Below, piece by piece: positions 16,580 to 27,910 of a stretch of 64,000 nt of DNA. Origin of the DNA: Limosilactobacillus avistercoris (GTDB lineage: Bacteria > Bacillota > Bacilli > Lactobacillales > Lactobacillaceae); NCBI RefSeq assembly GCF_014836425.1, contig NZ_JACSQW010000002.1:1-64000 (forward strand). Direction: 5' to 3'. The notes under the pieces are model-generated. The model saw only the letters and a list, made by a program, of their open reading frames with translations. It made no database searches and had not been told where the DNA came from. Numbering within the stretch: position 1 is the first letter of the stretch; each line of letters begins with the position of its first letter. Made by a program: the position numbers and the translations under genes.

Positions 16580-17530
16580 ATGACAGAATTTAAGCACGTA
16601 ACAGTATTATTGAATGAGGCTGTTGCTGGTCTAAATATCCATCCAGACGGAACCTATGTCGATGCAACGCTAGGTGGGGGTGGTCATAGTGCCGCGATCC
16701 TTAATCAGTTAACGATAGGACACCTATATTCATTTGATCAGGATCAAACGGCAATTGAATATAATCGACAACACCTAAAAAGTTTTATCGATGATGGACG
16801 TTCAATCTTAATCGAAGATAATTTTCGAAATTTAAGAACTGCATTGTTACAAAATGGGGTTCAAACAGTTGATGGGATTGTTTATGATTTGGGGGTCTCA
16901 TCTCCACAGTTTGATGATGCACAACGTGGCTTTAGCTATAAATTAGATGCACCATTAGATATGCGGATGAACCAACAACAATCACTTTCTGCAATGAATG
17001 TTGTTAATGAGTGGCCATATGAGAAATTAGTTAAAATTCTTTATCGCTATGGGGAAGAACGATTTGCTAAACAGATCGCACGAAAAATAGAGCGACGAAG
17101 GGAAAGTAAGCCGATTAAAACAACCTTTGAGCTTGTTGATGTGATTAAGGAAGCCATTCCAGCTGCTGCACGGCGGCATGGTGGTCATCCAGCAAAGAAG
17201 ACTTTTCAGGCGATTAGAATTGCTGTTAATGATGAATTGGGAGCATTAGAGGATTCTTTAGAACAAGCGCTTGAAATGCTTAATGTTGGTGGGCGGATCA
17301 GTGTGATTACATTTCAATCATTAGAAGATCGGTTGGTTAAAACGATGTTTCATGAGAAGGTCTCATTAGCAGACGAATTACCACCGGGATTACCGGTCAT
17401 TCCACCAGAAATGCAACCAAAGTACAAGTTGATTAACAAGAAGCCAATCCTACCGAGTGATGCAGAATTAGCTAATAATCATCGTGCTCATAGCGCAAAA
17501 TTACGGGTAATTGAAAGAATCAAAAAGTAA
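16580..17530 (+). CDS. rsmH: 16S rRNA (cytosine(1402)-N4)-methyltransferase RsmH
   Basis: A 316-residue SAM-dependent methyltransferase (MraW). The SAM motif [13 protein letters not shown] is near residue 29, and [20 protein letters not shown] near 100 and [12 protein letters not shown] near 212 are typical of the family. ATG follows tggagg 13 bases after mraZ, in the usual order. Confidence 0.97.
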   Translation: MTEFKHVTVLLNEAVAGLNIHPDGTYVDATLGGGGHSAAILNQLTIGHLYSFDQDQTAIEYNRQHLKSFIDDGRSILIEDNFRNLRTALLQNGVQTVDGIVYDLGVSSPQFDDAQRGFSYKLDAPLDMRMNQQQSLSAMNVVNEWPYEKLVKILYRYGEERFAKQIARKIERRRESKPIKTTFELVDVIKEAIPAAARRHGGHPAKKTFQAIRIAVNDELGALEDSLEQALEMLNVGGRISVITFQSLEDRLVKTMFHEKVSLADELPPGLPVIPPEMQPKYKLINKKPILPSDAELANNHRAHSAKLRVIERIKK

Positions 17531-17555
17531 GAACACAAAAGGAAAGTGATTAAAG

Positions 17556-17927
17556 ATGGTTTCAAATACTGCAAAAAGGATTTCTCGTGATCAGCCGAGG
17601 ACGACTGATCCTGGAGCACAGGCGCGTCAACAATTAGGCCCCGCTGTGAAAACAGTGGCTTGGTCAAATTTTGAACGTGGGCTAGTTGCAGTTTGTAGTA
17701 TTTTAACCTTATGTTTAACCATTTCGCTTTTATCAACGAAAATTACAATTAATACTCGTCAACATCAATTGCAAGACTTACAAACAAAGGTATATCAAGC
17801 CAAAAATGACAATGCCAGTCATCGGCAGGCAATTGCTGAAATGACGAGTCAATCCCAATTAAGATCAGCCGCTAAGAAATATGGATTAGTGGATCATAAT
17901 TCAAACGTAAGGAACGTTAATAAATAA
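17556..17927 (+). CDS. ftsL: cell division protein FtsL
   Basis: A 123-residue bitopic protein. A basic cytoplasmic N-terminus (residues 1-45), one membrane helix (about 46-63, VAVCSILTLCLTISLLS) and an extracellular coiled coil with heptad pattern (about 68-110) fit FtsL, which with DivIB and DivIC activates septal synthesis. Sequence conservation is low, so the call rests on topology and position between rsmH and pbp2B. Its stop overlaps the next start by one base. Confidence 0.85.
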   Translation: MVSNTAKRISRDQPRTTDPGAQARQQLGPAVKTVAWSNFERGLVAVCSILTLCLTISLLSTKITINTRQHQLQDLQTKVYQAKNDNASHRQAIAEMTSQSQLRSAAKKYGLVDHNSNVRNVNK

Positions 17928-20080
17928 TGAATAAGATGACTCAACGAACGAAAAATAACGGAAATAGTGGCAACAGAGAAACTTTTGGTAAGTGGCTCTT
18001 TATAATCGTGGTTGCAATGTTTACGTTATTTATCGTTCGTTTTGCGTATATTGCGATTACAAAGGATGTCCAGCACGTTAATTTACGTTCTCAAGCCGAA
18101 CAAATTTACACACAGAAAAGGACAATTCTTGCTAAGCGTGGCAATATCTATGATCAGCATGGCTCGGTCCTTGCAACAGATACAAGCAAGTATACCCTCT
18201 ATGCAGTTTTAGATAAAAGTCAGCATTCTGCAGATGGTAAGCCACTTTACGTAAAAAATAAGCAGCGGACTGCAAAAATCCTTGCCAAATATATTGACAT
18301 GCCTAAATCTCAAATTTTAAAGACTCTTTCAAAAAAAGGGCAGTCCTACCAAGTTGAGTTTGGGAGTGCTGGGGCAAACCTATCAGTTGCCAAGATGCAG
18401 CAAATTAAAGCAGAAAAGCTGCCTGGAATTGGTTTCATTGCAACACCTGCCCGCTCTTATCCAGAGGGTGAATTTGCCTCTCAAATCGTTGGGATGGCGA
18501 CACCACGAGTTACCAATAAAGAAACTGGCCAGATGACATTGGTTGGTCAAGTCGGCCTAGAAAAGTACTTTAACAAGAAATTAACCGGAAAGAATGGTCT
18601 CCGTCAAGATAAACGAGACGTTTATGGGTATAGTCTAGCTAATAGTAACCAAGTGGTAAAAAAAGCAGTGAACGGTGATAATGTTTACACGACGCTTGAT
18701 GCCAAGGTTCAACATATTATGGAAAATAAGCTAACTAAGGTGTTTAAGGAATCGAAGGCAGAATCAATGATTGCAGTTGTGATGGATGCAAAAACTGGTA
18801 AAATTATTGCAGCCTCTCAACGACCGACGCTTCGTTCGAAGAAAGATCCTGTTTGGCGAAATATGCTGGTTCAAGATGTTTATGAGCCTGGTTCAACAAT
18901 GAAGACGTTTGCCTTGAGCGCGGCAATTGATTCTGGTCATTTTGATCCGAATGCAACCTTTAATTCTGGTACTTGGCAAATTGGTGGCGGTAAAGTTACT
19001 GATTGGCAAGCGTCCGGTTGGGGAACAATCTCCTATAAGGACGCTTTTGATCTTTCAAGTAATGTTGGCTTTGCCCATGTTGAACAGAATATGGGGGCAA
19101 AAACTTGGAAAAAATACTTAACCCGTTTTGGGATGTTTAATAAGGTTAACGTTGAAGGGATGGATGGTGAAGTAAGTGGTTATAGTGCCTTTAAGGGAAT
19201 TCTGCAACAAGCTAACACTGCCTTTGGTCAAGGAATTACCGTCAATGCTATGCAGATGATGCAAGGCTTTAGCGCAATTGCCAATAATGGTAAGATGATG
19301 AAACCATATATTGTTGATAAGGTTACTAATAACGAAGGAAAAACTATTCAGAAGGTAAAACCTCAACAGGTTGGACAGCCAATCAAAGCCTCAACTTCTA
19401 AAAAGGTAGTTAAAATGTTGGAAGGGGTTATCTATGATAAAAAGGGCCTCGGACATGATTATCAAATTGACGATTATAAAATAGCCGGAAAAACAGCAAC
19501 CGCACAAATTGGTGGTGCTGGTGGATATAGCAATGGTGATAGTAATTATCTTTACTCATTTGTTGGCATTGCTCCTGCAACCAAGCCGCGTTATGTAATG
19601 TACGTAACATTAAGGAAACCACATAATCTTAGTAAACCAGCAACTAAAATGATTGCGGAAGTCTTTAACCCAACGATGAAATTTATTTTGAGTCGTCAGA
19701 AGAGTACTAAACAAAAGAATTCGGGAATTGTTAAGGTCCCGGATGTTGTAAACCAGTCTCCTCAGGACGCAAGTGATCAGCTTAATAAGAAACATCTTGT
19801 TCCAGTTGTAATTGGTTCTGGACACAGCGTTAAAAAGCAATCAATTACTAAGGGGCAACCTTCTCTGATTAACCAACATATTATTTTGGATACTGGAGGA
19901 GAATACAAAATGCCCGATATTAATAATTGGAGTTCTAATGATGTCCAGAAACTTTCTCAAATGATGGGGATCAAGTTAAAAGAAAAAGGTTCTGGCTATG
20001 TTACTAAGCAAAGTATTAAACCAAATGATAGTGTGAAAAAGTCATCAACATTGACTGTCGAGTATTCTTCTCGACATTAA
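17927..20080 (+). CDS. pbpB: septal penicillin-binding protein 2B (class B PBP) with PASTA domains
   Basis: A 717-residue class B transpeptidase paired with FtsW at the septum. One membrane helix (about 24-44) is followed by a dimerisation domain and a transpeptidase domain with S323-TMK326 and S377-S378-N379. The third active-site box, normally KTG, reads K522-T-A (AGKTATAQ). Two PASTA-like repeats fill about residues 600-717 (KVPDVVNQSPQDA; YKMPDINNWSSND). Length is normal. The glycine-to-alanine change is unambiguous in the DNA (aaa aca gca). The ATG overlaps the ftsL stop. Confidence 0.93.
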   Translation: MNKMTQRTKNNGNSGNRETFGKWLFIIVVAMFTLFIVRFAYIAITKDVQHVNLRSQAEQIYTQKRTILAKRGNIYDQHGSVLATDTSKYTLYAVLDKSQHSADGKPLYVKNKQRTAKILAKYIDMPKSQILKTLSKKGQSYQVEFGSAGANLSVAKMQQIKAEKLPGIGFIATPARSYPEGEFASQIVGMATPRVTNKETGQMTLVGQVGLEKYFNKKLTGKNGLRQDKRDVYGYSLANSNQVVKKAVNGDNVYTTLDAKVQHIMENKLTKVFKESKAESMIAVVMDAKTGKIIAASQRPTLRSKKDPVWRNMLVQDVYEPGSTMKTFALSAAIDSGHFDPNATFNSGTWQIGGGKVTDWQASGWGTISYKDAFDLSSNVGFAHVEQNMGAKTWKKYLTRFGMFNKVNVEGMDGEVSGYSAFKGILQQANTAFGQGITVNAMQMMQGFSAIANNGKMMKPYIVDKVTNNEGKTIQKVKPQQVGQPIKASTSKKVVKMLEGVIYDKKGLGHDYQIDDYKIAGKTATAQIGGAGGYSNGDSNYLYSFVGIAPATKPRYVMYVTLRKPHNLSKPATKMIAEVFNPTMKFILSRQKSTKQKNSGIVKVPDVVNQSPQDASDQLNKKHLVPVVIGSGHSVKKQSITKGQPSLINQHIILDTGGEYKMPDINNWSSNDVQKLSQMMGIKLKEKGSGYVTKQSIKPNDSVKKSSTLTVEYSSRH

Positions 20081-20094
20081 TTTAGGAGGAAAAC

Positions 20095-21069
20095 ATGAAT
20101 TTTCTTAGTATTGTAATAACATTAGTTTGTTCATTCTTAATTACTTTTCTATTAATGCCCTCTTTAATCCGTTATTTCCGGGCGAAAAAAGAAGGGCAGC
20201 AGATTCGTAAAGAAGGACCTAAGTGGCATGCTAAAAAAGCGGGGACACCTACTATGGGAGGACTCCTCTTTATAATTTCAGCCGTTATTACCGTTTTATT
20301 GGTCGGCGGTTTCATAGGGATGTTAACTAATACTATGTGGGCCCTCTTGTTTGTCCTGGTAGTTTATGGATTAATTGGAATGTGGGACGACAGTATAAAG
20401 ATTTTTCACCACCAAAATGAAGGATTTAAAGCATGGCAAAAAGCTTTATGTCAAGTTATTGCCGCAATGGTTTTTACAGTAATTTACCAGCATGAAGGCT
20501 TCCAAATGGGCTTTGGAACTAGTCAAGCTGGTTGGTGGTACGGCCTTTTTATCATTTTTTGGATTGTTGGTTTTTCAAATGCTGTTAATTTGACTGATGG
20601 TTTGGATGGATTAGTTAGTGGATTATCAATTATTTCATTCTTGGCTTACCTTATTATTGCCCTTGTAAATATTAACCAACCTGGTTATGCAGAAATTGCT
20701 TTATTCTGTTTAGCAATGATTGGAACCTTGTGTGGGTTCTTTCCTTATAACCATAAACCCGCTAAAATTTTTATGGGTGATATGGGTTCGTTAGCCATTG
20801 GTGCTTCACTAGCTGCAGTTTCACTATTACTTCATCATGAATGGTCATTATTAGTAATTGGGATTGTTTATGTCTGCGAAACCGCTAGCGTAATCATGCA
20901 AGTAGCATCATTTAAACTTACTGGGAAGCGAATCTTTAAGATGACCCCGATCCATCACCACTTTGAACTTTGCGGATGGAGTGAGTGGAAGATTGATATC
21001 GTCTTCTGGTGTGTCGGTTTAATTGCTTCAATTATTGCGGTAGCAAGTATTTTAATTTTTAATATTTAA
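20095..21069 (+). CDS. mraY: phospho-N-acetylmuramoyl-pentapeptide transferase MraY
   Basis: A 324-residue polytopic enzyme making lipid I from UDP-MurNAc-pentapeptide and undecaprenyl phosphate. About ten membrane segments are present. Family motifs are the cytoplasmic GTPTMGG near residue 51, NLTDGLDGL near 164, and TPIHHHFEL near 284. ATG follows aggagg. It lies between pbpB and murD in classical dcw order. Confidence 0.97.
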   Translation: MNFLSIVITLVCSFLITFLLMPSLIRYFRAKKEGQQIRKEGPKWHAKKAGTPTMGGLLFIISAVITVLLVGGFIGMLTNTMWALLFVLVVYGLIGMWDDSIKIFHHQNEGFKAWQKALCQVIAAMVFTVIYQHEGFQMGFGTSQAGWWYGLFIIFWIVGFSNAVNLTDGLDGLVSGLSIISFLAYLIIALVNINQPGYAEIALFCLAMIGTLCGFFPYNHKPAKIFMGDMGSLAIGASLAAVSLLLHHEWSLLVIGIVYVCETASVIMQVASFKLTGKRIFKMTPIHHHFELCGWSEWKIDIVFWCVGLIASIIAVASILIFNI

Positions 21070-21091
21070 TTTAAGCTAGGTGGCAAGAGAA

Positions 21092-22468
21092 ATGAAAAAA
21101 GTAACAAACTATAATAATAAAAAAGTTCTTGTAATGGGTTTTGGAATTAGTGGGTTAAATGCAGCACACCTATTAAGAAAGCTGGGTGCTGACGTTGTTG
21201 CTAATGACCAGGCAACACCTAAGGATCCTTCAATTGTTGAAGGACTTGAAAATGATGGGATTAAAGTAATTACTGGTTCTAATCCGCTTAGTCTTGCGGA
21301 AGACAACTTTGATGTTGTGGTAAAAAATCCGGGAATCCCTTATGATAATCCATTAGTTGCTAAGTTTGTTGAAAAGAAGACATCGATTATCACTGAGGCA
21401 GAGTTGGGTTGGCAGATTTTTGAAGGACACTTGGTAAGTGTTACTGGAAGTAACGGGAAGACGACGACAACGACCCTGACACAATTGATGATTGCAAAAA
21501 ATAACTCTCACCGGGTTGAATATGCCGGTAATATCGGTGTTTCCTTTAGTAAAGTAGCTGCTGAATTAGGACCAGAGGATACGTTGGTTACTGAACTTTC
21601 AAGCTTTCAGTTACTAGGAGCGCCCACTATTCATCCACATATTGCCATTATTACTAATATTTTCTCTAACCACCTTGATTACCATAAAACACGTGAAAAC
21701 TATATTAATGCTAAGTTAAATATCACCCGCAACCAAACCAGTGATGATTACTTAATCATGAATTGGGATCGTGATGAATGGCAAGAAATTGCACGGCGTT
21801 CACAGGCAACGATCATTCCATTTTCACGCCAAAATAAAAGTCATGAAGGTTCTTATGAGGAGAATGGCAAGATCTATTGGCGTGGTGAGTATATCATGGA
21901 CGCTAAGGACATTCGCCTAATCGGTCCACAAAATGTTGAAAATGCGTTAGCTGCAATTGCTGCTGCTAAATTAAGTGGGGTTGCTAATCAGGAAATAGTT
22001 GATGTCCTGACAACTTTTAGTGGTGTCCGTCACCGTCTTCAATACGTAACAGATTACGCGGGTCGTCGGTTCTATAACGATTCTAAGTCAACTGATATTG
22101 AAGCAACTGAAGTCGCACTTCAGGGCTTTGAACAACCAGTTATTCTACTAGCTGGTGGGTTAGATCGTGGCTATACATTTGAACGACTGGTTCCATATTT
22201 CAAAAAGCATGTTAAAGCGATCGTTGTTTTTGGACAGTGTAAAGATAAAATGAAAGATGCTGCAAAACAAGCTGAAATTCCAACAATAATTGAAAGTGAA
22301 AATGCAATTACTGCTGTCCCAGAAGCTTGGAAGGTTAGTGAACCCGGGGATGTCATTTTACTGTCCCCTGCTAATGCTAGCTGGGATCAGTTCCCAAGCT
22401 TTGAGGTTCGTGGTGATAAGTTTATTGAAGCTGTTAATACGTTAATTAAAGAACAGGAGGAGAAATAA
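21092..22468 (+). CDS. murD: UDP-N-acetylmuramoylalanine--D-glutamate ligase MurD
   Basis: A 458-residue Mur ligase adding D-Glu to UDP-MurNAc-L-Ala with ATP. The N-terminal Rossmann-like domain starts [19 protein letters not shown]; the P-loop [11 protein letters not shown] is near residue 117; the C-terminal segment contains YNDSKSTD near 325 and [12 protein letters not shown] near 426. A GTG 12 bases upstream also opens the frame, but the ATG matches family starts and has aggtgg 10 bases before. Confidence 0.96.
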   Translation: MKKVTNYNNKKVLVMGFGISGLNAAHLLRKLGADVVANDQATPKDPSIVEGLENDGIKVITGSNPLSLAEDNFDVVVKNPGIPYDNPLVAKFVEKKTSIITEAELGWQIFEGHLVSVTGSNGKTTTTTLTQLMIAKNNSHRVEYAGNIGVSFSKVAAELGPEDTLVTELSSFQLLGAPTIHPHIAIITNIFSNHLDYHKTRENYINAKLNITRNQTSDDYLIMNWDRDEWQEIARRSQATIIPFSRQNKSHEGSYEENGKIYWRGEYIMDAKDIRLIGPQNVENALAAIAAAKLSGVANQEIVDVLTTFSGVRHRLQYVTDYAGRRFYNDSKSTDIEATEVALQGFEQPVILLAGGLDRGYTFERLVPYFKKHVKAIVVFGQCKDKMKDAAKQAEIPTIIESENAITAVPEAWKVSEPGDVILLSPANASWDQFPSFEVRGDKFIEAVNTLIKEQEEK

Positions 22469-22469
22469 T

Positions 22470-23570
22470 ATGCGGTTACTTGTTTCTGGTGGTGGAACCG
22501 GTGGTCATATTTATCCGGCATTAGCATTGATTGAGCGGTTAAAACAGGTAGAACCAGATACAGAGGTTCTTTATGTTGGGACTACCCGGGGACTTGAAAA
22601 TAAAATTGTTCCAGATGCAGGAATTAAGCTTGAAACAATGCAAATGCAGGGGTTTAAGCGGTCACTTTCATTGGAAAACATTAAGACAGTTTACCTTTTT
22701 CTCCGTTCTGTTCACCATGCAAAAAAGATTATTCATGATTTTAAACCGGACGTTGTTTTGGGAACTGGTGGTTATGTAAGTGGGGCGGTCCTTTATGCCG
22801 CAGCTAAACAACACATTCCAACAGTGATTCATGAACAAAATAGTGTTGTTGGGGTAACAAATAAGTTCTTAAGTCGGTATGTGGATCAGATAGCAATTGC
22901 GTTTGAAGCTGCACGCAGTCAGTTCCCGGAAGGAAAAGTGACGATGACTGGTAATCCGCGAGCGCAACAAGTTGCTTCTCAAGCTGCTAGTAACTTTTCT
23001 TGGGAAGAGTATGGGCTAAAGGATGATGTCCCAACATTGATGATTTTTGGGGGAAGTCAAGGTGCACCAAAAATTAATTCGACAGTTGTAGATGCAATTC
23101 CGGAATTTAGTAAGCGTTCCTATCAAGTGATCTTTGCTACTGGACAGAAGCGGTATGATAACGTTCAAAAACAGTTACAAGGAACGGAAATTGGTGAAAA
23201 TGTTAAAGTTGTTCCGTATATTAAGGATATGCCAGCCAAAATGCCTAAAGTAGCTGCATTAGTTTCCCGAGCGGGAGCGACTACAATTGCGGAAGTAACT
23301 GCTTTAGGTGTACCAACAATCTTAATTCCAAGTCCATATGTAACTGCTAATCACCAAGTAAAGAATGCGCAATCGCTAGTTCGGAAGAATGCTGCAGTAA
23401 TGATTACTGAGGATCATTTAGATAGTAGGACATTATTGCTTCAGGCAGATAAAATTATGGAAAATCAAGGCCTTCGTGATAAAATGGCAAATGCATCTCG
23501 TAAGGTTGGTCATCCACAAGCTGCTGATGAGTTAATTTCTGTTCTCCATAAAGCAATTAACGAGCATTAG
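22470..23570 (+). CDS. murG: UDP-GlcNAc transferase MurG
   Basis: A 366-residue GT28 glycosyltransferase converting lipid I to lipid II at the inner membrane face. The N-terminal [13 protein letters not shown] (residues 6-18) and the second-domain signature [11 protein letters not shown] near residue 192 are visible, as is ISRAGATT-like [12 protein letters not shown] near 267. ATG starts one base after the murD stop, with aggagg inside the murD end, so translation is coupled. Confidence 0.97.
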   Translation: MRLLVSGGGTGGHIYPALALIERLKQVEPDTEVLYVGTTRGLENKIVPDAGIKLETMQMQGFKRSLSLENIKTVYLFLRSVHHAKKIIHDFKPDVVLGTGGYVSGAVLYAAAKQHIPTVIHEQNSVVGVTNKFLSRYVDQIAIAFEAARSQFPEGKVTMTGNPRAQQVASQAASNFSWEEYGLKDDVPTLMIFGGSQGAPKINSTVVDAIPEFSKRSYQVIFATGQKRYDNVQKQLQGTEIGENVKVVPYIKDMPAKMPKVAALVSRAGATTIAEVTALGVPTILIPSPYVTANHQVKNAQSLVRKNAAVMITEDHLDSRTLLLQADKIMENQGLRDKMANASRKVGHPQAADELISVLHKAINEH

Positions 23571-23582
23571 TTGGTGGATGAA

Positions 23583-24413
23583 ATGACGAGAGGCAATTCT
23601 ATTCCAGAGCATCGTCGTTATTCTCAACGCTTAGCTCATCTGGAAAAGCGGAATATTTCTGCACGAAAGGGACCACATCAACCGATTGGTAATAAGGTTG
23701 TTGGAATAAAGAAGCAGCGTCAAAATTCCAGCAAAAAGAGAATTAGTGCGCTAATGTGGCTTTTTGGAATTGTTCTGTTAGTAATGATTTATATCATTCT
23801 ACCGATAAGTAAGATCACTAATATTACGATTAGTGGGAATAACGAATTAACAGATAGAGAAGTTGAAGATGCATCTACAATTCGTCCAGGAAGGCTTATT
23901 TGGACTGCCTGGTTAGGCCAGAAATATTTAGAGCATGAGGCTAGAATCAAAAATCCACAGGTTAAAACACTTGAAGTTAGCCTTCGTGGCCTCAAAAGTG
24001 TTCACGTTGCAATTACAGAAAATCGGTTGTTAGGTGAGGCCCAAGTTGGTAAACAAAAACATGCTGTGTTGTCAAACGGTCAATTACAGTTAACCACAGC
24101 GCATAATACAAACATTGATTTTCAGGGGTTTGAAAGCCACCGTCAACAACTTGAAATCCTTGGTCAACAGCTGGGAAAATTGAAGCCAGTAATTTCTCAC
24201 GGGATTTCATCAGTTAAATACCAACCAACAAAAGAGTCACCTCACCAAGTGATTCTTTACATGAAAGATGGAAATACCGTTAAGGCCACGTTAACGAATG
24301 TTGGTGATAAGATGAAATATTACCCATCAATTCTAACCAAGATGAAAGGACAAGGGGTAGTTGATCTTCGTATTGGTGCCTATTCGTATAATTATGGGGC
24401 AAAAGATAAATGA
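23583..24413 (+). CDS. divIB: cell division protein DivIB (FtsQ)
   Basis: A 276-residue bitopic protein with a basic cytoplasmic region (residues 1-55), one membrane helix (about 57-78, LMWLFGIVLLVMIYIILPIS), a POTRA domain starting ITNITISGNNELTDREV, and a beta domain ending IGAYSYNYG. It forms the DivIB-DivIC-FtsL complex. A TTG 12 bases upstream opens the frame too; ATG with ggtgg is preferred. Confidence 0.92.
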   Translation: MTRGNSIPEHRRYSQRLAHLEKRNISARKGPHQPIGNKVVGIKKQRQNSSKKRISALMWLFGIVLLVMIYIILPISKITNITISGNNELTDREVEDASTIRPGRLIWTAWLGQKYLEHEARIKNPQVKTLEVSLRGLKSVHVAITENRLLGEAQVGKQKHAVLSNGQLQLTTAHNTNIDFQGFESHRQQLEILGQQLGKLKPVISHGISSVKYQPTKESPHQVILYMKDGNTVKATLTNVGDKMKYYPSILTKMKGQGVVDLRIGAYSYNYGAKDK

Positions 24414-24529
24414 TTTTATAAAAAAATCACAAAGATCTTTTTTTACAAGTGACTAACTGTGGTAAAATTTAGGTTAGACTAATAAATAAAAATATTAATT
24501 TAGTGTAAAAATTTAGGAGGTTCCTTTCA

Positions 24530-25876
24530 ATGGATAATTCTGAGGTTTATGTTGGGTTAGATATTGGAACCACCTCGATAAAAGCATTAGTATGTGAAAA
24601 TGTAAAAGGGCAAATTAAGGTTATTGGTGCCGGTGTTGAACCAGCGGCCGGAATGAGTCGCGGTGTAATAGTTGACATTGATAAAACCGCTCGTGCAATT
24701 TCAAATGCCATTGCTCAGGCTGAGGAAAAGTCCAATATAGACATTAAAGGAGTAATTGTTGGCTTGCCAGCAAACTATTTACAAATGCAACGGGTTCATG
24801 GAATGATAACCATTGCTAATAATGGTCAATCGCGTGAAATTGTTGATCAAGATGTCTTAGATTTAGCACGAGAAGCATTGACGCAAAGCATCCCACCTGA
24901 AAGAACGGTAATCGACTTGGTACCAACTGAGTTTACCGTTGATGGTTTTGATGGGATAAAAGATCCACGTGGAATGGTTGGAGTTCGTCTTGAAATGAAG
25001 GGAACTCTCTATACTGGTCCAAAGACGATTGTCCATAATGCTAAAAAAGCGATTCAAAAAGCTGGTTACATGGTCCGGGATTTTGTTGTTACACCAATTG
25101 CCACTGGCTTTAACCTACTTAATGATGGTGAACAAGATTTTGGGACATTAGTAATTGATCTTGGCGGCGGCCAAACAACTACAAGCATTATTCATGATCA
25201 TCAGTTAAAGTACAGTTATGTTGATCCTGAAGGTGGCCAATACATTACTAAGGATATCTCAACTGTTTTGAATACTTCGTTAAAGAATGCAGAGCAATTA
25301 AAACGTGATCATGGCTTTGCCGATAGTACACAGGCTGATGATGTTCAGATTGACGTTGAAGTTGTTGGTCAAGATAAGCCAGTTCAATATAGTGAAAAGT
25401 ATGTTTCAGAAGTAATTGAAGCGCGGATTCGGCAAATTTTTGACCGGATTGCCCGTCAACTTGACCGGATTAATGCACCTGAATTACCAGGTGGTGTGAT
25501 TTTAATCGGTGGAGTTGCTGCCTTACCTGGCATTAGGTCATTAACTAAACAATACTTCTCTGGTAACGTAAAAGTTTTTGTCCCAGAACAAATGGGAATT
25601 CGTCATCCGCGTTTTGCTATTAGTTACGCACTTGGTCTTTATGAAGATCGGTTATCCGGGATAGACCGATTAATTAAACAAGTAGTCCAAGAGGCTGACT
25701 TTGGAAAGGCTATGCCGGATACTAATGCTGGTAATCGTGAACTTCAGAGTCAAGAATCAGTTGAAGATAGTAATGGTCCTATTCAAAAACGGACTAGCCA
25801 GGAACAAACCACAAAAAAGAAGGATGGCTCATTTAGCAGTAAATTTAAGAGCCTCTTCAATAATTTATTTGATTAA
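24530..25876 (+). CDS. ftsA: cell division protein FtsA
   Basis: A 448-residue actin-fold ATPase that tethers FtsZ to the membrane. The phosphate-1 motif [15 protein letters not shown] is at residues 7-21, the phosphate-2 region [13 protein letters not shown] near 207, and an adenosine motif [15 protein letters not shown] near 322. The extreme C-terminus [10 protein letters not shown] is an amphipathic membrane-targeting helix. ATG follows taggagg. A 116-base gap before it, unlike the tight spacing earlier, suggests an internal promoter, but I could not fix one firmly. Confidence 0.97.
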   Translation: MDNSEVYVGLDIGTTSIKALVCENVKGQIKVIGAGVEPAAGMSRGVIVDIDKTARAISNAIAQAEEKSNIDIKGVIVGLPANYLQMQRVHGMITIANNGQSREIVDQDVLDLAREALTQSIPPERTVIDLVPTEFTVDGFDGIKDPRGMVGVRLEMKGTLYTGPKTIVHNAKKAIQKAGYMVRDFVVTPIATGFNLLNDGEQDFGTLVIDLGGGQTTTSIIHDHQLKYSYVDPEGGQYITKDISTVLNTSLKNAEQLKRDHGFADSTQADDVQIDVEVVGQDKPVQYSEKYVSEVIEARIRQIFDRIARQLDRINAPELPGGVILIGGVAALPGIRSLTKQYFSGNVKVFVPEQMGIRHPRFAISYALGLYEDRLSGIDRLIKQVVQEADFGKAMPDTNAGNRELQSQESVEDSNGPIQKRTSQEQTTKKKDGSFSSKFKSLFNNLFD

Positions 25877-25896
25877 TGATTAACGGAGGGTGTCGA

Positions 25897-27135
25897 ATGG
25901 ATAACGAGAATTCAATGGAAAACCAATTTGCCGGAGCTAAGATTAAAGTTATTGGTGTCGGTGGCGGTGGTGGTAATGCCGTAAATCGAATGATTACTGA
26001 AAAGGTTCAGGGTGTCGATTTTATCGTTGCTAATACTGACCTCCAAGCACTAAACGCTTCTCAAGCACAGACCAAGATCCAATTAGGACCTAAATTGACT
26101 AAGGGGCTTGGTGCTGGTTCTAATCCTGAAGTTGGTGACAAAGCTGCTGAAGAAAGTGAAGAACAAATCCAAAAAGCACTTGAAGGCTCAGATATGGTCT
26201 TTATTACTGCCGGAATGGGTGGTGGTACCGGTACCGGTGCTGCACCTGTTGTTGCCAAGATTGCTAAGGATAGTGGTGCATTAACTGTTGGTGTTGTTAC
26301 CCGTCCATTTACTTTCGAAGGTCCCCGGCGTGATAAGTTTGCTAGTGAAGGCTTAGCAAAGTTAAAGGCAAATGTTGATACTTTAATCATTGTTGCTAAT
26401 AATCGTTTGTTAGAAATGATTGATAAGAAGACTCCAATGATGGAAGCATTCAAGGAAGCAGATAATGTTCTTCGTCAAGGTGTGCAAGGTATTTCTGACT
26501 TGATTGTTACTCCAGGTTACATTAACTTGGACTTTGCCGATATTAAGACCTTAATGTCTAATCAAGGTTCTGCCTTGATGGGGGTTGGGAGTGCAACTGG
26601 TGAAAACCGTGCAACGGAAGCTACTAAGAAGGCTATTTCATCACCACTTCTTGAAGTTTCAATTTCTGGTGCCCAACATGTGTTGATGGATATTACTGGT
26701 GGTAAAGATCTTTCAATGTTTGAAGCTCAAGAAGCTTCTGACGTAATTAAACAAGCGGCTGGTACAAATGTTGATATTTCATTTGGGATGTCCTTGAATG
26801 AATCATTAGGCGATGAAGTTCGTGTTACTGTAATTGCTACAGGAATTGACGCTAAGAAGAGTAAAAATGCTCAGAAGGCACAACATGTAGCTCCCGTAAA
26901 TGATAAACCAAAGAGTGAGGATAATAAGCCTGAAGAATCAGCTACTCCTGAAGATCCATTTGATGGTTGGAATGCTCCAACTGCAGGGATTAATGATTCA
27001 AACGAAAAGACGGATAATGAATTCTCACATGTGAAGAAGCCAGAATTTAACGTCTTTAACGATGATTCTGCTGCAACTGATGATGACGATGATAATTTAT
27101 CAACGCCACCATTCTTTAAGAATCGTCGTCAATAA
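25897..27135 (+). CDS. ftsZ: cell division protein FtsZ
   Basis: A 412-residue tubulin-like GTPase forming the Z ring. Residues 10-30 hold the first glycine-rich loop ([14 protein letters not shown]), and the tubulin signature [10 protein letters not shown] is near 107. GTPase domain to about 315, then an acidic variable linker and the C-terminal peptide ([10 protein letters not shown]) that binds FtsA and SepF. A longer ATG overlapping the ftsA stop exists, but ATG 25897 has cggaggg and fits the family. Confidence 0.98.
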   Translation: MDNENSMENQFAGAKIKVIGVGGGGGNAVNRMITEKVQGVDFIVANTDLQALNASQAQTKIQLGPKLTKGLGAGSNPEVGDKAAEESEEQIQKALEGSDMVFITAGMGGGTGTGAAPVVAKIAKDSGALTVGVVTRPFTFEGPRRDKFASEGLAKLKANVDTLIIVANNRLLEMIDKKTPMMEAFKEADNVLRQGVQGISDLIVTPGYINLDFADIKTLMSNQGSALMGVGSATGENRATEATKKAISSPLLEVSISGAQHVLMDITGGKDLSMFEAQEASDVIKQAAGTNVDISFGMSLNESLGDEVRVTVIATGIDAKKSKNAQKAQHVAPVNDKPKSEDNKPEESATPEDPFDGWNAPTAGINDSNEKTDNEFSHVKKPEFNVFNDDSAATDDDDDNLSTPPFFKNRRQ

Positions 27136-27215
27136 TTAATAGATAGTGATGGGGAGAGGCACTGGTTTAGGGCATCTCCCATTTCGTAATTCTAGGAAGG
27201 TAAGGAGGAAGTAAG

Positions 27216-27620
27216 ATGGCAAATAACCTTTTTAAGAGTCTCTTTAGTGATAGTGAGTCTGATAATCAAGACGAATACTATGATGAACAGACCCCGGTTT
27301 CACAAAGCGATAATAAAGTCGTTTCAATGAATAGTATCCGGCAACGTTCAAGTAAGATTGCCCTTTATGAGCCACGACTCTATGCGGATGTTAAACAAAT
27401 TGCCGATCAATTATTAAATGATCGGGCAGTAATTGTTAACTTTTCCCAAATGGATTCAAAAGTGGCAAGTCGAATTGTTGATTTCTTAAATGGAACTGTT
27501 TTTGCAATTAGTGGTGATATTAAGCGGATTGGAAAAGAAATTTTCCTCTGTACACCAAAAAACTTTGAGGTTTCTGGTAACCTATCTGATAACCTTAAGA
27601 ATGATACAGATAAGATTTAA
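27216..27620 (+). CDS. sepF: cell division protein SepF
   Basis: A 134-residue FtsZ-binding membrane anchor. An N-terminal amphipathic helix ([12 protein letters not shown]), an acidic linker (15-40) and the SepF core domain (about 48-125, [36 protein letters not shown]) are present. ATG follows aaggagg. A weak hairpin (tggggaga/tctccca, 27152-27182) lies between ftsZ and sepF. Confidence 0.95.
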   Translation: MANNLFKSLFSDSESDNQDEYYDEQTPVSQSDNKVVSMNSIRQRSSKIALYEPRLYADVKQIADQLLNDRAVIVNFSQMDSKVASRIVDFLNGTVFAISGDIKRIGKEIFLCTPKNFEVSGNLSDNLKNDTDKI

Positions 27621-27637
27621 TATAAAAGGAGCTTGCA

Positions 27638-27904
27638 ATGGCAATTATTAATTTTTTAGCCTGGGTAATTTACCAACTAATTGATATCTATATTTTGGTG
27701 ATTGTCATTTGGTGCTTGCTATCATGGTTCCCAAATGCAAGGGGAAGCCGATTAGGTGAGATTGTTAATCGGTTGGTTGAACCTTATATGCGGTGGTTTG
27801 ATTTTATTCCACCACTAGGAGGAATTAGCTTTTCACCAATTGTAGCGATCTTTATCCTTTACCTTGTTCAATATGGACTAAAAGCAATTACCATGATGCT
27901 TTGA
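27638..27904 (+). CDS. ylmG: YggT family membrane protein (YlmG)
   Basis: An 88-residue protein with two membrane segments (about 5-27 and 66-86) and the YggT signature WFPNARGSRLGEIVNRLVEPYM between them. The family is found next to division genes and in plastids; its molecular role is not settled. It is tightly packed between sepF and ylmH. Confidence 0.92.
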   Translation: MAIINFLAWVIYQLIDIYILVIVIWCLLSWFPNARGSRLGEIVNRLVEPYMRWFDFIPPLGGISFSPIVAIFILYLVQYGLKAITMML

Positions 27905-27910
27905 TTAATT

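Noticed and set aside
24414-24529. A promoter for ftsA (tttaca and taaaat)
   Set aside because: The spacing is only 15 bases, too short to claim with confidence.
26061-26453. A 130-codon minus-strand frame inside ftsZ
   Set aside because: A shadow of strong codon bias in ftsZ; no binding site and no recognisable protein.
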